Shown: positions 55,381-64,000 of the stretch, piece by piece
Numbering within the stretch: the first letter of the stretch is position 1
Layout: each line of letters opens with the position of its first letter
Assembly: GCA_030847615.1 (NCBI GenBank)
Contig: JAUMIR010000004.1
Location: 233,922,501 to 233,986,500, forward strand
From: Gambelia wislizenii
Taxonomy: Eukaryota; Chordata; Lepidosauria; Squamata; Crotaphytidae
Reading direction: 5' to 3'
DNA length: 64,000 bases
The notes under the pieces: model-generated
Told to the model about the DNA's origin: nothing
The model's database searches: none
What the model saw: only the letters and a program-made list of their open reading frames with translations
Made by a program: the position numbers and the translations under genes

Positions 55381-57229
55381 AAGAACCTATAAACTTTTAT
55401 GGGTAAAAATGTTACGTTTCATGTACTAGGTCTATATAAAGTGGGCTGTGGATACCAACTTCTAGGATCTCGGGTATCACTCTGTACTCCAGTGATTCAA
55501 GGTAACATTTTTGCAGCACAAAACTGACTCTGTGTACTCAGATGTTTGGCTGAGTTATCAGGAACCAACTGCATTGGATGCTAGATGTAGTTGACTACCC
55601 TTGCCACATGTACACAATATCAAACACATAAATCTCCTATGTAATAGTGTTAGTAGCTACCTCTGGTTTCATCCTAGAAAATCAGTGGCAACAGAAAGCA
55701 AAAAATGCTCTTTCTCCTACCCAAGCCCTTTCTCCTTATATACCCTGAATCATTTTATATGACCAAGTAAATTCTTACCCATAGCCCGTTATGTTAATTG
55801 GTAGTGTGTCAGAAATACTAGACAGACTAAGGTTGCCAGGTGCCCTCTATTATATGAGAAGTCTGGTTTTTATCAGCCAAAAATGCTGTCCCTTATTAGG
55901 GTCATACAGGATGCTCCAAATCCTGTATTTAAGTCAAATAATTGTGCTAGAAATAGAACAGGTGACGGGGGGGGGGTATCCATCTGTGCAACCATGGGAC
56001 TGCTTGCTCTTCTTCCTCTCCCATTCTTACTGCTCTTCCTCATTTCGTGATGGCTGCTGGCCTACCATTGTGAGATTTTACTCATAGTTTAAGAAGATGA
56101 AGAAACAAAGTGGCTTGGAGTGAAGGGAAAACAGCTGCCCACGCACTATCAGGTCATGCTTATCTCCAAGAGCAAGGGTGACTGAAATGGGAGGGGCTCA
56201 CCTTACAGGGGTTGCCTCCAGCTATCCTTCTACCTCCATTCATCCCTTCATCTCTCTTTCTGTGTCTTAACCTTGCCCACAATCCAGCCCCCCACCCCTC
56301 ATTCCCAACTGGGTCATTTTGCCTCCCTTTCCTTCCATTAATCACCAGCCATACAAACTTCCTTTCTCTCTCTCTCTCTCTTCCACCCTAATTTCTTTTT
56401 CTGAATCCTCTTCTCTTCTCCCCCCCCCATCTCATCTCTCACTAGTGGCATCCCAATCTCTCCCTCATTTTCCTTGCCAATCTCCTCCTTTCCTTCTTTC
56501 ACTCTTTCCTTCCTTCCTTCTCTCCCCCCCCCCTTGCCATCCATACATTTCCCAATTCATTCACTCAGCTCCGGCTGTCACTTTCCTCCTCCAACCAAAG
56601 GTCCATCTGCCATTCCTTTTCTTTCCCATTCTCTTTTTTAAGGCTTCCTTTCCCACTCCTGCTTCATCACTGCCTCCCGCCCCAATTCTTTCTTTTCATC
56701 TCTTCAGAAGCATATTCAGAAGAGGCTGTCTCATATACCCTCAGCACATCTGAAAGGCAACAGTATAATTCAGCAAAACACCAGGAGGAGGAGAAGATCA
56801 GGAATATTGCAAGCAGTCCTCATGGGGGGAGTCATTTTTCTATCTCGGTGTGTGCTTACTTTGCTCTATATCCCCCACCTTACTTTTTCCCCATTCTGTC
56901 CTTTCCAAGACACTTCTTCCATTTTGCTGGTGTCTCAACTGATTTCTTCCCACAGCCAAGCAACTGTACTTTCTCCCCAACCTCAACCTTTCTGCAGATA
57001 TTGCTCATGTCACCCTGTTTTTCCACCACTTAGGCTCACTTTTCTCTCCCAACTCTTCCTCCTTCCTGTCTTTGCCTTTCAATTGCACACAAGTTCTTTC
57101 TTTCCCATCCTTTGAAACCCTGCATGTGTCTTCTCTTTCTTTCAAGAGTGCCTCAGGTTTCACTCCTTTTTCCTCCTCCTTCCCTGGCTGATTAACTTCC
57201 TTTTGTCTTGTCACCCATTCTCTGCCCCT
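55381..57229. other. no gene; pyrimidine-rich tract 56200-57200
   Basis: The first part is unassigned. Around 55815-55930 'aggttgccaggtgccctcta' and 'gctgtcccttattagggtca' may be part of a dispersed repeat. From ~56200 to ~57200 the plus strand is strongly C/T-rich with runs such as 'tctctctctctctctcttcc' and 'ccttccttccttctctcc'. Open frames here are low-complexity artefacts. Confidence 0.5.
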
Positions 57230-57710
57230 CTGTAATACAAGAGGGGGCAAGGCAGCTGATGGTGGGGCAATCATGGGGGGGGGGACCAGTTCTTGGTAGC
57301 AGCTGTGTGGGGAAGTTTCAGATTGGAGAATCCTTGGCAAGGATATTTCTAAGGGATTGTTCAAGCGCTAAAAAAACTCATCACAGAATGCGAGGAGAAT
57401 CCTACTTGTCCTAATGGCATTCCATGTGATTCTGCCATATTGTGAAGGAGGGGGGCAAAAAAAGTTGCCATGCCATCGCCCCACAGGGACAGGGGGAGGT
57501 AGGAGGGCGGCTGCTATCCTCTCCCCCTTTCCCGGTTTCACCCCCACTGTTGCCATGCTGCCACCCCTGCACCAGCTGTCATTTTTGGATGTGAAATTTA
57601 TGGGGGCTGCTGGGGGAAAACCACCATTAAGACAAGCTGCTGCAACGTGCTCTTACTGTGGGGCACTATGTTTTTTACCCCTTGTATAGACGGGGCCCTG
57701 GTTTCCAGGG
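57230..57710. mobile_element. unassigned dispersed repeat (DNA-transposon-like end)
   Basis: The segment 57370-57460 is similar, in reverse complement, to 63385-63480 (shared text near 'gaatcctacttgtcctaatg', 'ccatattgtgaaggaggg'). The right side ends 'ccttgtatagacggggccct', while the other copy begins near 62866 with 'cttatctagacaagaagat'. This suggests a family with 'agac' type termini. No ORF was recognised. Confidence 0.45.
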
Positions 57711-57799
57711 ACTGAAAGATGCAGCCTGAGACAACACAAGGGGGTACAGAATATCCAGAACTTGGGACAGTTACTTTGTTGTTTTGAGTATTAACTCAT

Positions 57800-57880
57800 A
57801 GAATCCCTAGCCCATGCTGGCTAGGGGATTATGGGAGATGTAGTCCAGAAAAACAAAGGAACGTTCCCAAGCTGCGGGAA
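57800..57880. repeat. MITE-like fragment
   Basis: 'tagcccatgctggctagggg' and 'attatgggagatgtagtcca' form a partial foldback and match a frequent reptile MITE motif. It is short, and the class is uncertain. Confidence 0.45.
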
Positions 57881-58282
57881 TAAAAGGTACATTCAGCAGA
57901 GATCGCCCTTGTGCTGTGCTGTAACTCACAATGAATTTTGACTCTCCCTTATTCCTATTTTGAAAATGTGGTAGCCCTAGGGTTTTGTCCACCCTAGTAT
58001 TTTCAGGGATACTAATAAAGAGGAAGACCAAACGCAGTACCGATCAGTGCATTTTATTTGGGTGTCTAAAACTGGTGACACAATCCAAGTATATGGCTCC
58101 AGTGTAAGTAAAAGCTAGCTAAACTCAATGTTTTCTTCATAATGCATATGCTGTCTGAAAGGACACGGTTGAAAAGAATGTATCTCAACTTATATCTGAC
58201 CAAAGTGGCTTGGACAGACAATACTCTATCAAAAGAACTTACACGTTGCTCAACATCTATACTGTACACTTTCCAATAACTA

Positions 58283-58497
58283 CAGTTATCCCTTCACATT
58301 CGCTGGAGTTTGGTTCCAGGAACCCCCGGGAATACCCAAATCTGTGAATACTCAAGTCCCATTATATGGAATGGCATAGCAAAATGGTGTCCCTTATATA
58401 AGATGGAAAAATCAAGGTTTGCTATTAGGATTATTATTTTTTTAAAGAATATTTTCAATCCGTGAATATCAAATCCATGAATGTGGAGGGACAACTG
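58283..58497. mobile_element. Tigger/pogo-like MITE
   Basis: The TIRs 'cagttatcccttcacattcg' and 'tgaatgtggagggacaactg' lie between TA at 58281-58282 and 58498-58499. Subterminal 'tactcaagtcccattatatg' is also found in the element at 39717. About 215 bp, non-autonomous. Confidence 0.85.
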
Positions 58498-58499
58498 TA

Positions 58500-59540
58500 C
58501 ACTATTCTATAAAGTATGAAGTAAATAAACTTCCATTTTAAAAATCCTTTCAAAATGTAAAATATTTCAAATATAAAATATAAAACTGTATTTTGAGACT
58601 GAAAAAAAATTGCTAAACAACGTGCTGAAGACTAAACAAAAAATAATTACCTTCTAGAAAATTCAAAAGTAATAAAGTAAGCAACTTCTAGACAATGATA
58701 CTGTCTACAATGCAAATGAAATAAATATTGAAATGGGAAACACTAAACACAAGCCTAAGACAATATAAAAATGTCGTACTCCTACAGTACATTCTAATCA
58801 ACAGTCTATTTTCCATCATACCTTCCCTATACAAGATATTTCATGGTTCTCTTTACCCTTCCTGTCAATGGCTGCTCTAATCCATCAATTTCATTTAGAA
58901 TTATACTATAGATCAATGCAGTTCAAGACCAGTGTAGCTCCTGTGAATGGTTGACTGCACATATATTCATTTAATAGAGCTCACACTATGACATGTATTG
59001 GGCAGCTGCATTTCCTCTCCACTTCAGCAGTTAATTTCATCAATAACTTATCTCATAGTCCGTTTCCCTTTTATCCAGAAAAAGAGACTGCTTTGTGCCA
59101 AGTCAGCTTTCAATAGTGATCACTACAGCAAAACCTAAACAATAAAATGCCCCCCTGCCCCAGCATTTTGAAATAATTCTTTAGTACTATTGGCAAGACT
59201 TTTCAATGTGTCAGGACATACTAATCCTCAAGTTTATATAATGATGTTCTAAAAGTATAAAAATTAAACAGGCAGGATCAAAGATCACATAACAAATAAA
59301 CTTTAGCTAACTAACATTAATTTGAATACTTTCTTACTTGTAATTAATATAGTCTTGAATTTTATGATTTCATATTTAGAACAGAACCACTGAAATCAAT
59401 GAGGTTTAGGTTAGTCATGAATAATTCAAGTTCCACTGATTTCAGTGACTCTGCATTAAACCCTACAGTTGTCAACAAGGGTTCTCAAAACAGCTGTCAT
59501 CAAACGTTCTCATAAGGATTCTCAAAACAGCTGTAAATCA
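58500..59540. other. AT-rich sequence, nothing recognised
   Basis: No exon or repeat was recognised. It is presumed to be ATP9B intron or flanking sequence. Confidence 0.45.
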
Positions 59541-59649
59541 TAGAATCATAGAGCTGGAAGAGTCCACAAGGGTCTTCCAGTCCAATCTCCTGCCTTACAG
59601 GGATATGCAATCAAAGCATCCTGACAGATGGCTATCCAGCCTCTGTTTT
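59541..59649 (-). mobile_element. CR1 3' tail, split by an L1
   Basis: 'atcatagagctggaagagtc' and 'tgacagatggctatccagcc' are the CR1 3' end in reverse. The element continues at 61809 beyond the L1 insertion. 'cctctgtttt' ends this piece and is repeated at 61809-61818. Confidence 0.85.
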
Positions 59650-59732
59650 GTTTTTTTTTTAATTTACTTTTTATTGGTTACAATTATAATTACAATATCT
59701 GGTACATTCTTAACCGGTCTCCTACTATCCAT

Positions 59733-59785
59733 GTGTGCGCATATGTGTGTGTGTGTGCGTGTATATACACACACACACACACATT
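59733..59785. repeat. (GT)n-(TA)n-(CA)n microsatellite
   Basis: 'gtgtgtgtgtgtgcgtgtat' passes into 'acacacacacacacacac', making an imperfect palindrome of alternating purine-pyrimidine bases in the L1 3' region. Confidence 0.9.
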
Positions 59786-60112
59786 CACATGTGTATTTTC
59801 TTGCTTTACTATGTTATACTTTCAAAATAAGTATAATTCTTATTGAATTGTTACTCTATTTCAGTTCATTAAAATATAAATCAAACTCTAACACTCTGCT
59901 AGCTTGTTGCTTATTTTAATATATTTCCACTCTCCTCCTTCCTGTCTCTTATTTGCTGCCTGGGGTTTCCATTCTCCCAGTTTCTTCTGGTTTCTGCTTT
60001 ACTTTTTCTATCAATGTTTCTTCCATTCTTAACCAGTCTTTAAGTATAAATTCTTCTATACTCTTCTCATATTATCCTGCTCTATATCTTTCAAGGATTT
60101 GTAGTTTCCCAT

Positions 60113-61808
60113 CTATCTTTCTATTTTACCAGTTGATTTCCAAATTTTTGTAAATATTTCCCACTCTTTTCCCCTTTTTTTCACCGATTTTCCTCTCAGG
60201 AGTGTTGTTAGTTTATCCGCTTCCCACATTTCATATATTTTAATAATCCGTGCTTCTATTGTTGATACTTCTCTCCATTTCCATTTTTGGGCATATAATA
60301 TTCTGGCGCATGTTATCATGTATAGTAAAATTCTCCATTTCTTTTTCATTTCTAAATCTCTTATTCTATCTATCATATTTAATAGGTATATTTCTGGGCT
60401 TAATGAGTAGTTAATATCCAAAACTTCTCTAATTTTGGAGTGAATTTTTCCCCAGAACTCTTTTGCTAGTGGACATTTCCACCACATATGTAACAAATTC
60501 CCTGTTGCCTCCCCACATTTCCAACATTCGGTGTTGCCTATCTTATACATAATGTTTAGTTTAAGAGGTGTTAGATACCACCTGTAAAATAATTTAATAA
60601 AGTTTTCTTTTAAGTTTTGAGCCATTGTGAATCTCTGGGTATTTTTCCAGGCATTTTCCCATCTATCAATTTCTATTTCGTAGCCAAAGTCCTAAGCCCA
60701 TTTAACCATATTTCCTTTTATGTATTCTGATTCTAATTCTCTGTCTGTTAGTAGTTTATAATATTTTGCAATGTGATGTTTTGAACTATCAAAAATTATT
60801 TTATCTAGTTCATTCTTTTCCAATTGAAATCCTTCTAGTTTCTGATCTATTTTATATTTTTCATAGATTTGTTCATATGAAAACCAATTGAATCCTCTTC
60901 TAATTGTTCTCTCGTTATAGCTCTCACTATTTTTGATACCGGATCTATTGCCAAAAACATTCGATAATTCAGCCATCTTTGCATTTTCATTCTAAATTTA
61001 CTGAAGAAGGCCTCTTGAGTTGAAATCCAGATGGGTGTTTCCCTATAAAACATTTTCTTTATATTTAGCCAAGATCTTAACAACGCTTTTCTGATGCAAA
61101 TTCTTTGTTTTCCTTCTTTTTGTTGTACCATATATACACATGCCACCCCAAAACTATGTTATGGCCTTTGAGTGCTAGTAGTTTATCATCGTGCAGGTTT
61201 ATCCAGTCCTCAATCCATGTGAGTGAGCATGTTTTATAGTAGCATAATAAATCTGGAAAGGCACACCCTCCTCTTTCTCTGTTATCCAATAGTAGTTTCA
61301 GTTTTATTCTGGGCCTCTTCCCTTCCCAAATAAATTTTTTCAGTTCTGTATTCTATTTTTTAAAGCAATCTGTATTTATTATTATGGGGAGGTTTTGGGA
61401 AAAAAAACATAAACTTTGGAAGAACTGTCATTTTTATAGAAGCTATTCTCCCTAGGAAGGACAGATGTAGTCTGGACCAATTATGTAAATCTTTTAGTAT
61501 TTCTTTCCGTATTCTATTATAATTGTTATCAAACAGGTCTGCGTTCCTTTTAGAGAGCCATACTCCTAAGTATTTAAATTTATTTGTGATCTTATATCCC
61601 GTCATTCCCTCTATTTTCACATCCTCTTTTTTGGTTGTATTTTTTGTCAAAATTACTGTTTTGTCCTTATTAACCTTAAGGCCCGAAATCTTAGCAAATT
61701 CCTCCAATGAGTTCTTACATTCTTCCAAATGTTCCAATGGGTCTTCAATAAAAATGATTAAATCATTCGCAGAGGCTCTGATTTTAAATTCGTACTCTTT
61801 AATCTTAA
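60113..61808 (-). pseudogene. L1 ORF2 C-terminal part
   Basis: The upstream frame (from ~61808, clearest to 61360) reads 'IRASANDLIIFIEDPLEHLE', the RT active-site block in which the usual ADD is AND, then 'FAKISGLKVNKDKT' and 'FKYLGVWLSKRNADLFDNNY'. Several short frames follow. The last frame (60625-60113) reads 'NIMYKIGNTECWKCGEATGN' and 'LHMWWKCPLAKEFW', the Cys/His motif of the L1 ORF2 C-terminus. Frameshifts and stops separate them. It is 5'-truncated within RT and inactive. Confidence 0.88.
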
Positions 61809-62144
61809 CCTCTGTTTTAAAACCTCCAAAGAAGGAGACTCCACCACACTCCAAGGCAGTGCATTTCACTATCAAACAGTTATTATCATCAGGTAAGCTC
61901 TTCCTAATGTTTAGGTGGAATCTCTTCTCCTGTAGTTTAAGCCCATTGCTTCATGTACTAGTCTCTGGAGCAGCAAAAAATAAGCTTGCCCCATTTTCAA
62001 TATGACATCCTTTCAAGTATTTAAATACAGCTATCGTGTCACCTCTTAACCTTCTCCTCTCCAGGCTAAACATACAGAGCTCCCTAAGCCACATAGCTTC
62101 CAGACCTTTCACCATTTTGGTTGCCCTCCTGTGGCCATGTTCCA
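61809..62144 (-). mobile_element. CR1 3' part (continuation across L1)
   Basis: The minus strand contains the CR1 block 'gagactagtacatgaagcaa', 'tgaaatgcactgccttggag' and, near 62040-61990, '[11 protein letters not shown]'-type sequence. It begins at 'accattttggttgccctcct' (62110-62130), where it meets an inverted CR1 copy. Confidence 0.85.
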
Positions 62145-62147
62145 GTG

Positions 62148-62382
62148 ACCAAAATGGTGAAAGGTCTGGAAGCCATGTCTTATGAAAAGCAGCTTAGAAA
62201 GCTGGGCATGTTTAGCCTGGAGAAGAGAAGGTTAAGAGATGATATGATATGTGCCCATCTTTTATAAACATTTGCCATGGTTAAATATTTGAAGGAATGT
62301 CATACGGAGGATGGAGCAACCTTGTTTTCTGAGACTCCAGAGACTAGGACATGGAGCAATGGACTCCAACTACAGGAACAGA
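62148..62382 (+). mobile_element. CR1 fragment, plus strand
   Basis: 'accaaaatggtgaaaggtct', 'tgggcatgtttagcctggag' and 'gactccagagactaggacat' are the CR1 region following the RT core. With 61809-62144 it forms an inverted pair. It ends at 'ctacaggaacag', where another CR1 piece begins. Confidence 0.82.
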
Positions 62383-62600
62383 GTTCTGGGCACCACAATT
62401 CAAAAAGGATATTGACAAATTGGAGTGTGTCCAGAGGAGGGCGACTAAAATGGTGAAAGGTCTGGAAACCATGCCTTATGAGGAAAGACTTAGGGAGCTG
62501 GGTATGTTTAGCCTGGAAAAAAGACGGTTAAGAGGCGATATGATAGCCCTGTTTAAGTATTTGAGGGGGTGTCACGTTGAGGATGGAGCAAGCTTGTTTT
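62383..62600 (+). mobile_element. second CR1 fragment, plus strand
   Basis: It encodes '[20 protein letters not shown]', '[18 protein letters not shown]' and '[16 protein letters not shown]', nearly identical to the copy at 54372-55380. It covers the same region as the piece just before it, so the two are separate copies or a duplicated one. Confidence 0.85.
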
Positions 62601-62696
62601 CCCAGCCACTTTCCTTTACTTTGAGCTAGTCAGCAATGTTTGTACTATCAAGGCTTAGCTCAAAGGACACGGCAGTAGATGGCCTTTATTCATTAG

Positions 62697-62842
62697 TCTC
62701 TCTCTCTGGCTTTTCTTCACAAACGAAGATTCAGGAAGGACTCATCCTGCGCTTTCTGCAAGTGCACTGATGACTAAAAAGGCCAATCCGAGATAAGTCC
62801 GGTTGCAGAAAGCACAGTAGAAGGTCTCCTTCGGTGATGTAA
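62697..62842 (-). mobile_element. LINE 3' end, same family as 128-1175
   Basis: It is the reverse complement of about 1020-1165: 'gaaggtctccttcggtgatg' pairs with 'caaggagaccttctgctgtg', and a CT-rich start pairs with the GA-rich tail. The zinc-finger-encoding part (TCL.RIGLF.HQCTC-like) is included. Confidence 0.85.
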
Positions 62843-62865
62843 GTAAAACTTTAAAAATTATAGGG

Positions 62866-63590
62866 CTTATCTAGACAAGAAGATATAATGTGGACAGCTA
62901 TGCATTAATGCAAAATTGCAGCAGTGTTCTTTTGCCTCCACGGTCCTTTGGAAAAATAACTGGTATGTGAAGCTATACATGTTGGAAGTTCACACGCAGC
63001 CATGCCTGCGAATCAAGATGGTAGCCAGGAGTGAATTACTTGCATTATTCTCCACAAGTTCTTGCTGCTGCACAGTATTTTTTTAAACTGTAAATCTAAG
63101 ATGCGCAAGTGCGACTTTCCACTTTAAAAAGCTGTTTGGTCTCCTCAGTGCAGAAAAAAGTGCACAATCAGCAATGGGAAACTCTAAAATTGTGTTTCTA
63201 GCCACTTCATTGCCAGCAAGCCTGTCCCCCATGTAAGTCCAACCAATAAGCTTTCCACTCCTGCTCTTATCCAGGAATGTGCTGTGATGCAAACCAGTTG
63301 TCAAAATGAGTGGCAATGCGCATTTCCGTGTATTTTTTTTTTAAAAAAAAAACCTTTGGAAAAGTCGCAAAGGCTTTTTCTCCAGTTTTGGTTTCCCCCT
63401 CCTTTCGAATATGGCAAATCACCATGGGATCTCATTCAGACAAAAGGTATTCTCCTCGAACTCTATGGAGAATATTTTCACTGTCTAGACAACCCCATAA
63501 ATACATGGAGTAACCCTAATTTTTTCATAGATTTCTATAGCTCTCAAATAAATTCTATATAAAAGCCTGGATAACCGATATTTTCTCTTA
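62866..63590. mobile_element. unassigned dispersed repeat, second copy
   Basis: The start 'cttatctagacaagaagata' and the block 63385-63480 ('tttggtttccccctcctttc', 'gatctcattcagacaaaagg', 'attctcctcgaactctatgg') resemble, in opposite orientation, 57230-57710. No protein was recognised. The extent is uncertain. Confidence 0.4.
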
Positions 63591-63675
63591 AGACAGTTGC
63601 AGTTTTTCAAATAATCAAAGTTTTCTCATATTTTCCTCATAACTGCCTTGGGTCAAGAAAAGGAAAAGTCAAATA

Positions 63676-63948
63676 CAGGTTCAGTATCCCTTATCCAGAA
63701 TTTTGAAATACTCAAAAATCCAAAATTATCAACATGGTTTGGCTGGGATAGTGACACCTTTGCTTCTAATAGTTCAATGTACACAAAAATTGTTTCAAGC
63801 ACAAAATTACCTTCAGGCTATGTGTATAAGAAACATAAATTAATTATGAATTGTGTACATGCATGTATTCAAAAATCAAATAAATAAATAATCTAAGGTA
63901 TGGAAACCTTCTGGTCCCAAGCATTTTGGATAAGGAACACTCAACCTA
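63676..63948. mobile_element. MITE with TA flanks
   Basis: 'caggttcagtatcccttatc' and the reverse complement of 'ggataaggaacactcaacct' are the inverted termini, with TA at 63674-63675 and 63949-63950. Inner text 'ggctatgtgtataagaaaca' resembles a Tigger-type element also known in mammals. There is no ORF. Confidence 0.75.
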
Positions 63949-64000
63949 TACCAACAACACAATCCCAGGCAAGGGGAAGCAAATTCTACTTTGTTCAATG

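Larger units (their letters stand above)
59650..61808 (-). mobile_element. 5'-truncated L1 LINE inserted into CR1
   Basis: It is flanked by a 10-bp duplication 'cctctgtttt' (59640-59649 and 61809-61818). The tail is T-rich on the plus strand (59651-59670), so the L1 runs on the minus strand. It holds only the end of ORF2 (RT C-terminus and distal domain) and the 3' UTR with a (GT)n/(AC)n tract, 2.16 kb in all. The nesting shows it is younger than the CR1. Confidence 0.9.

Noticed and set aside
56319..56753. 144-codon frame rich in Ser, Pro and Leu
   Set aside because: It is a pyrimidine-rich low-complexity stretch, with no domain or exon signals.

Overview
This is vertebrate nuclear DNA, most likely from a squamate reptile (lizard or snake). 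It carries a reptile mix of repeats: CR1, L2-like, L1 and BovB-type LINEs, Sauria-type SINEs with BovB-like tails, DIRS tyrosine-recombinase retrotransposons and Tigger/pogo-like MITEs. The species cannot be fixed from the sequence alone. There are no bacterial genes, CRISPR arrays or operons.

The host gene is ATP9B, a P4-type ATPase (putative phospholipid flippase), on the minus strand. Four consecutive exons are read with correct splice sites and compatible phases: 52064-51970, 45001-44921, 42951-42876 and 30215-30139. Together they encode the actuator-domain region, including the DGET motif. The introns between them are about 7.0, 2.0 and 12.7 kb. I see no further exon to the left of 30139 or to the right of 52064, so the flanks are probably intronic as well.

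Layout. 1-2075: LINE debris (a rearranged LINE with a C-terminal zinc finger, a BovB 3' end, an RT fragment). 2076-11570: a pile-up of DIRS elements of at least two families with chimeric junctions, including one complete but decayed element in gag-RT-RH-YR order. 11571-15730: intron-like DNA with several MITEs. 15985-23830: a long CR1 on the minus strand (ORF1, EN, RT) split by three later insertions: a DNA transposon containing a copia-type gag fragment, an LTR-like element, and a Tigger-like element swollen by a 2-kb GC-rich minisatellite. 23830-30138: a DIRS end, L2/CR1-like pieces, a MITE and unassigned sequence. 30139-52064: the ATP9B exons, with a 6.2-kb DIRS element that keeps inverted terminal repeats and an internal complementary region (31899-38094), plus SINEs, a VNTR element, another DIRS fragment and an L1 end. 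52065-64000: CR1 copies forming inverted pairs, an L1 inserted into a CR1 with a target-site duplication, MITEs and an unassigned repeat family.

Nothing here is a convincing new functional system. The most unusual items are the minisatellite-bearing Tigger-like elements, the chimeric DIRS junctions, the well-preserved DIRS ICR architecture, the copia gag fragment inside a TA-flanked DNA transposon, and several hairpins and palindromes. Family names rest on motif recognition from memory, not on database searches.
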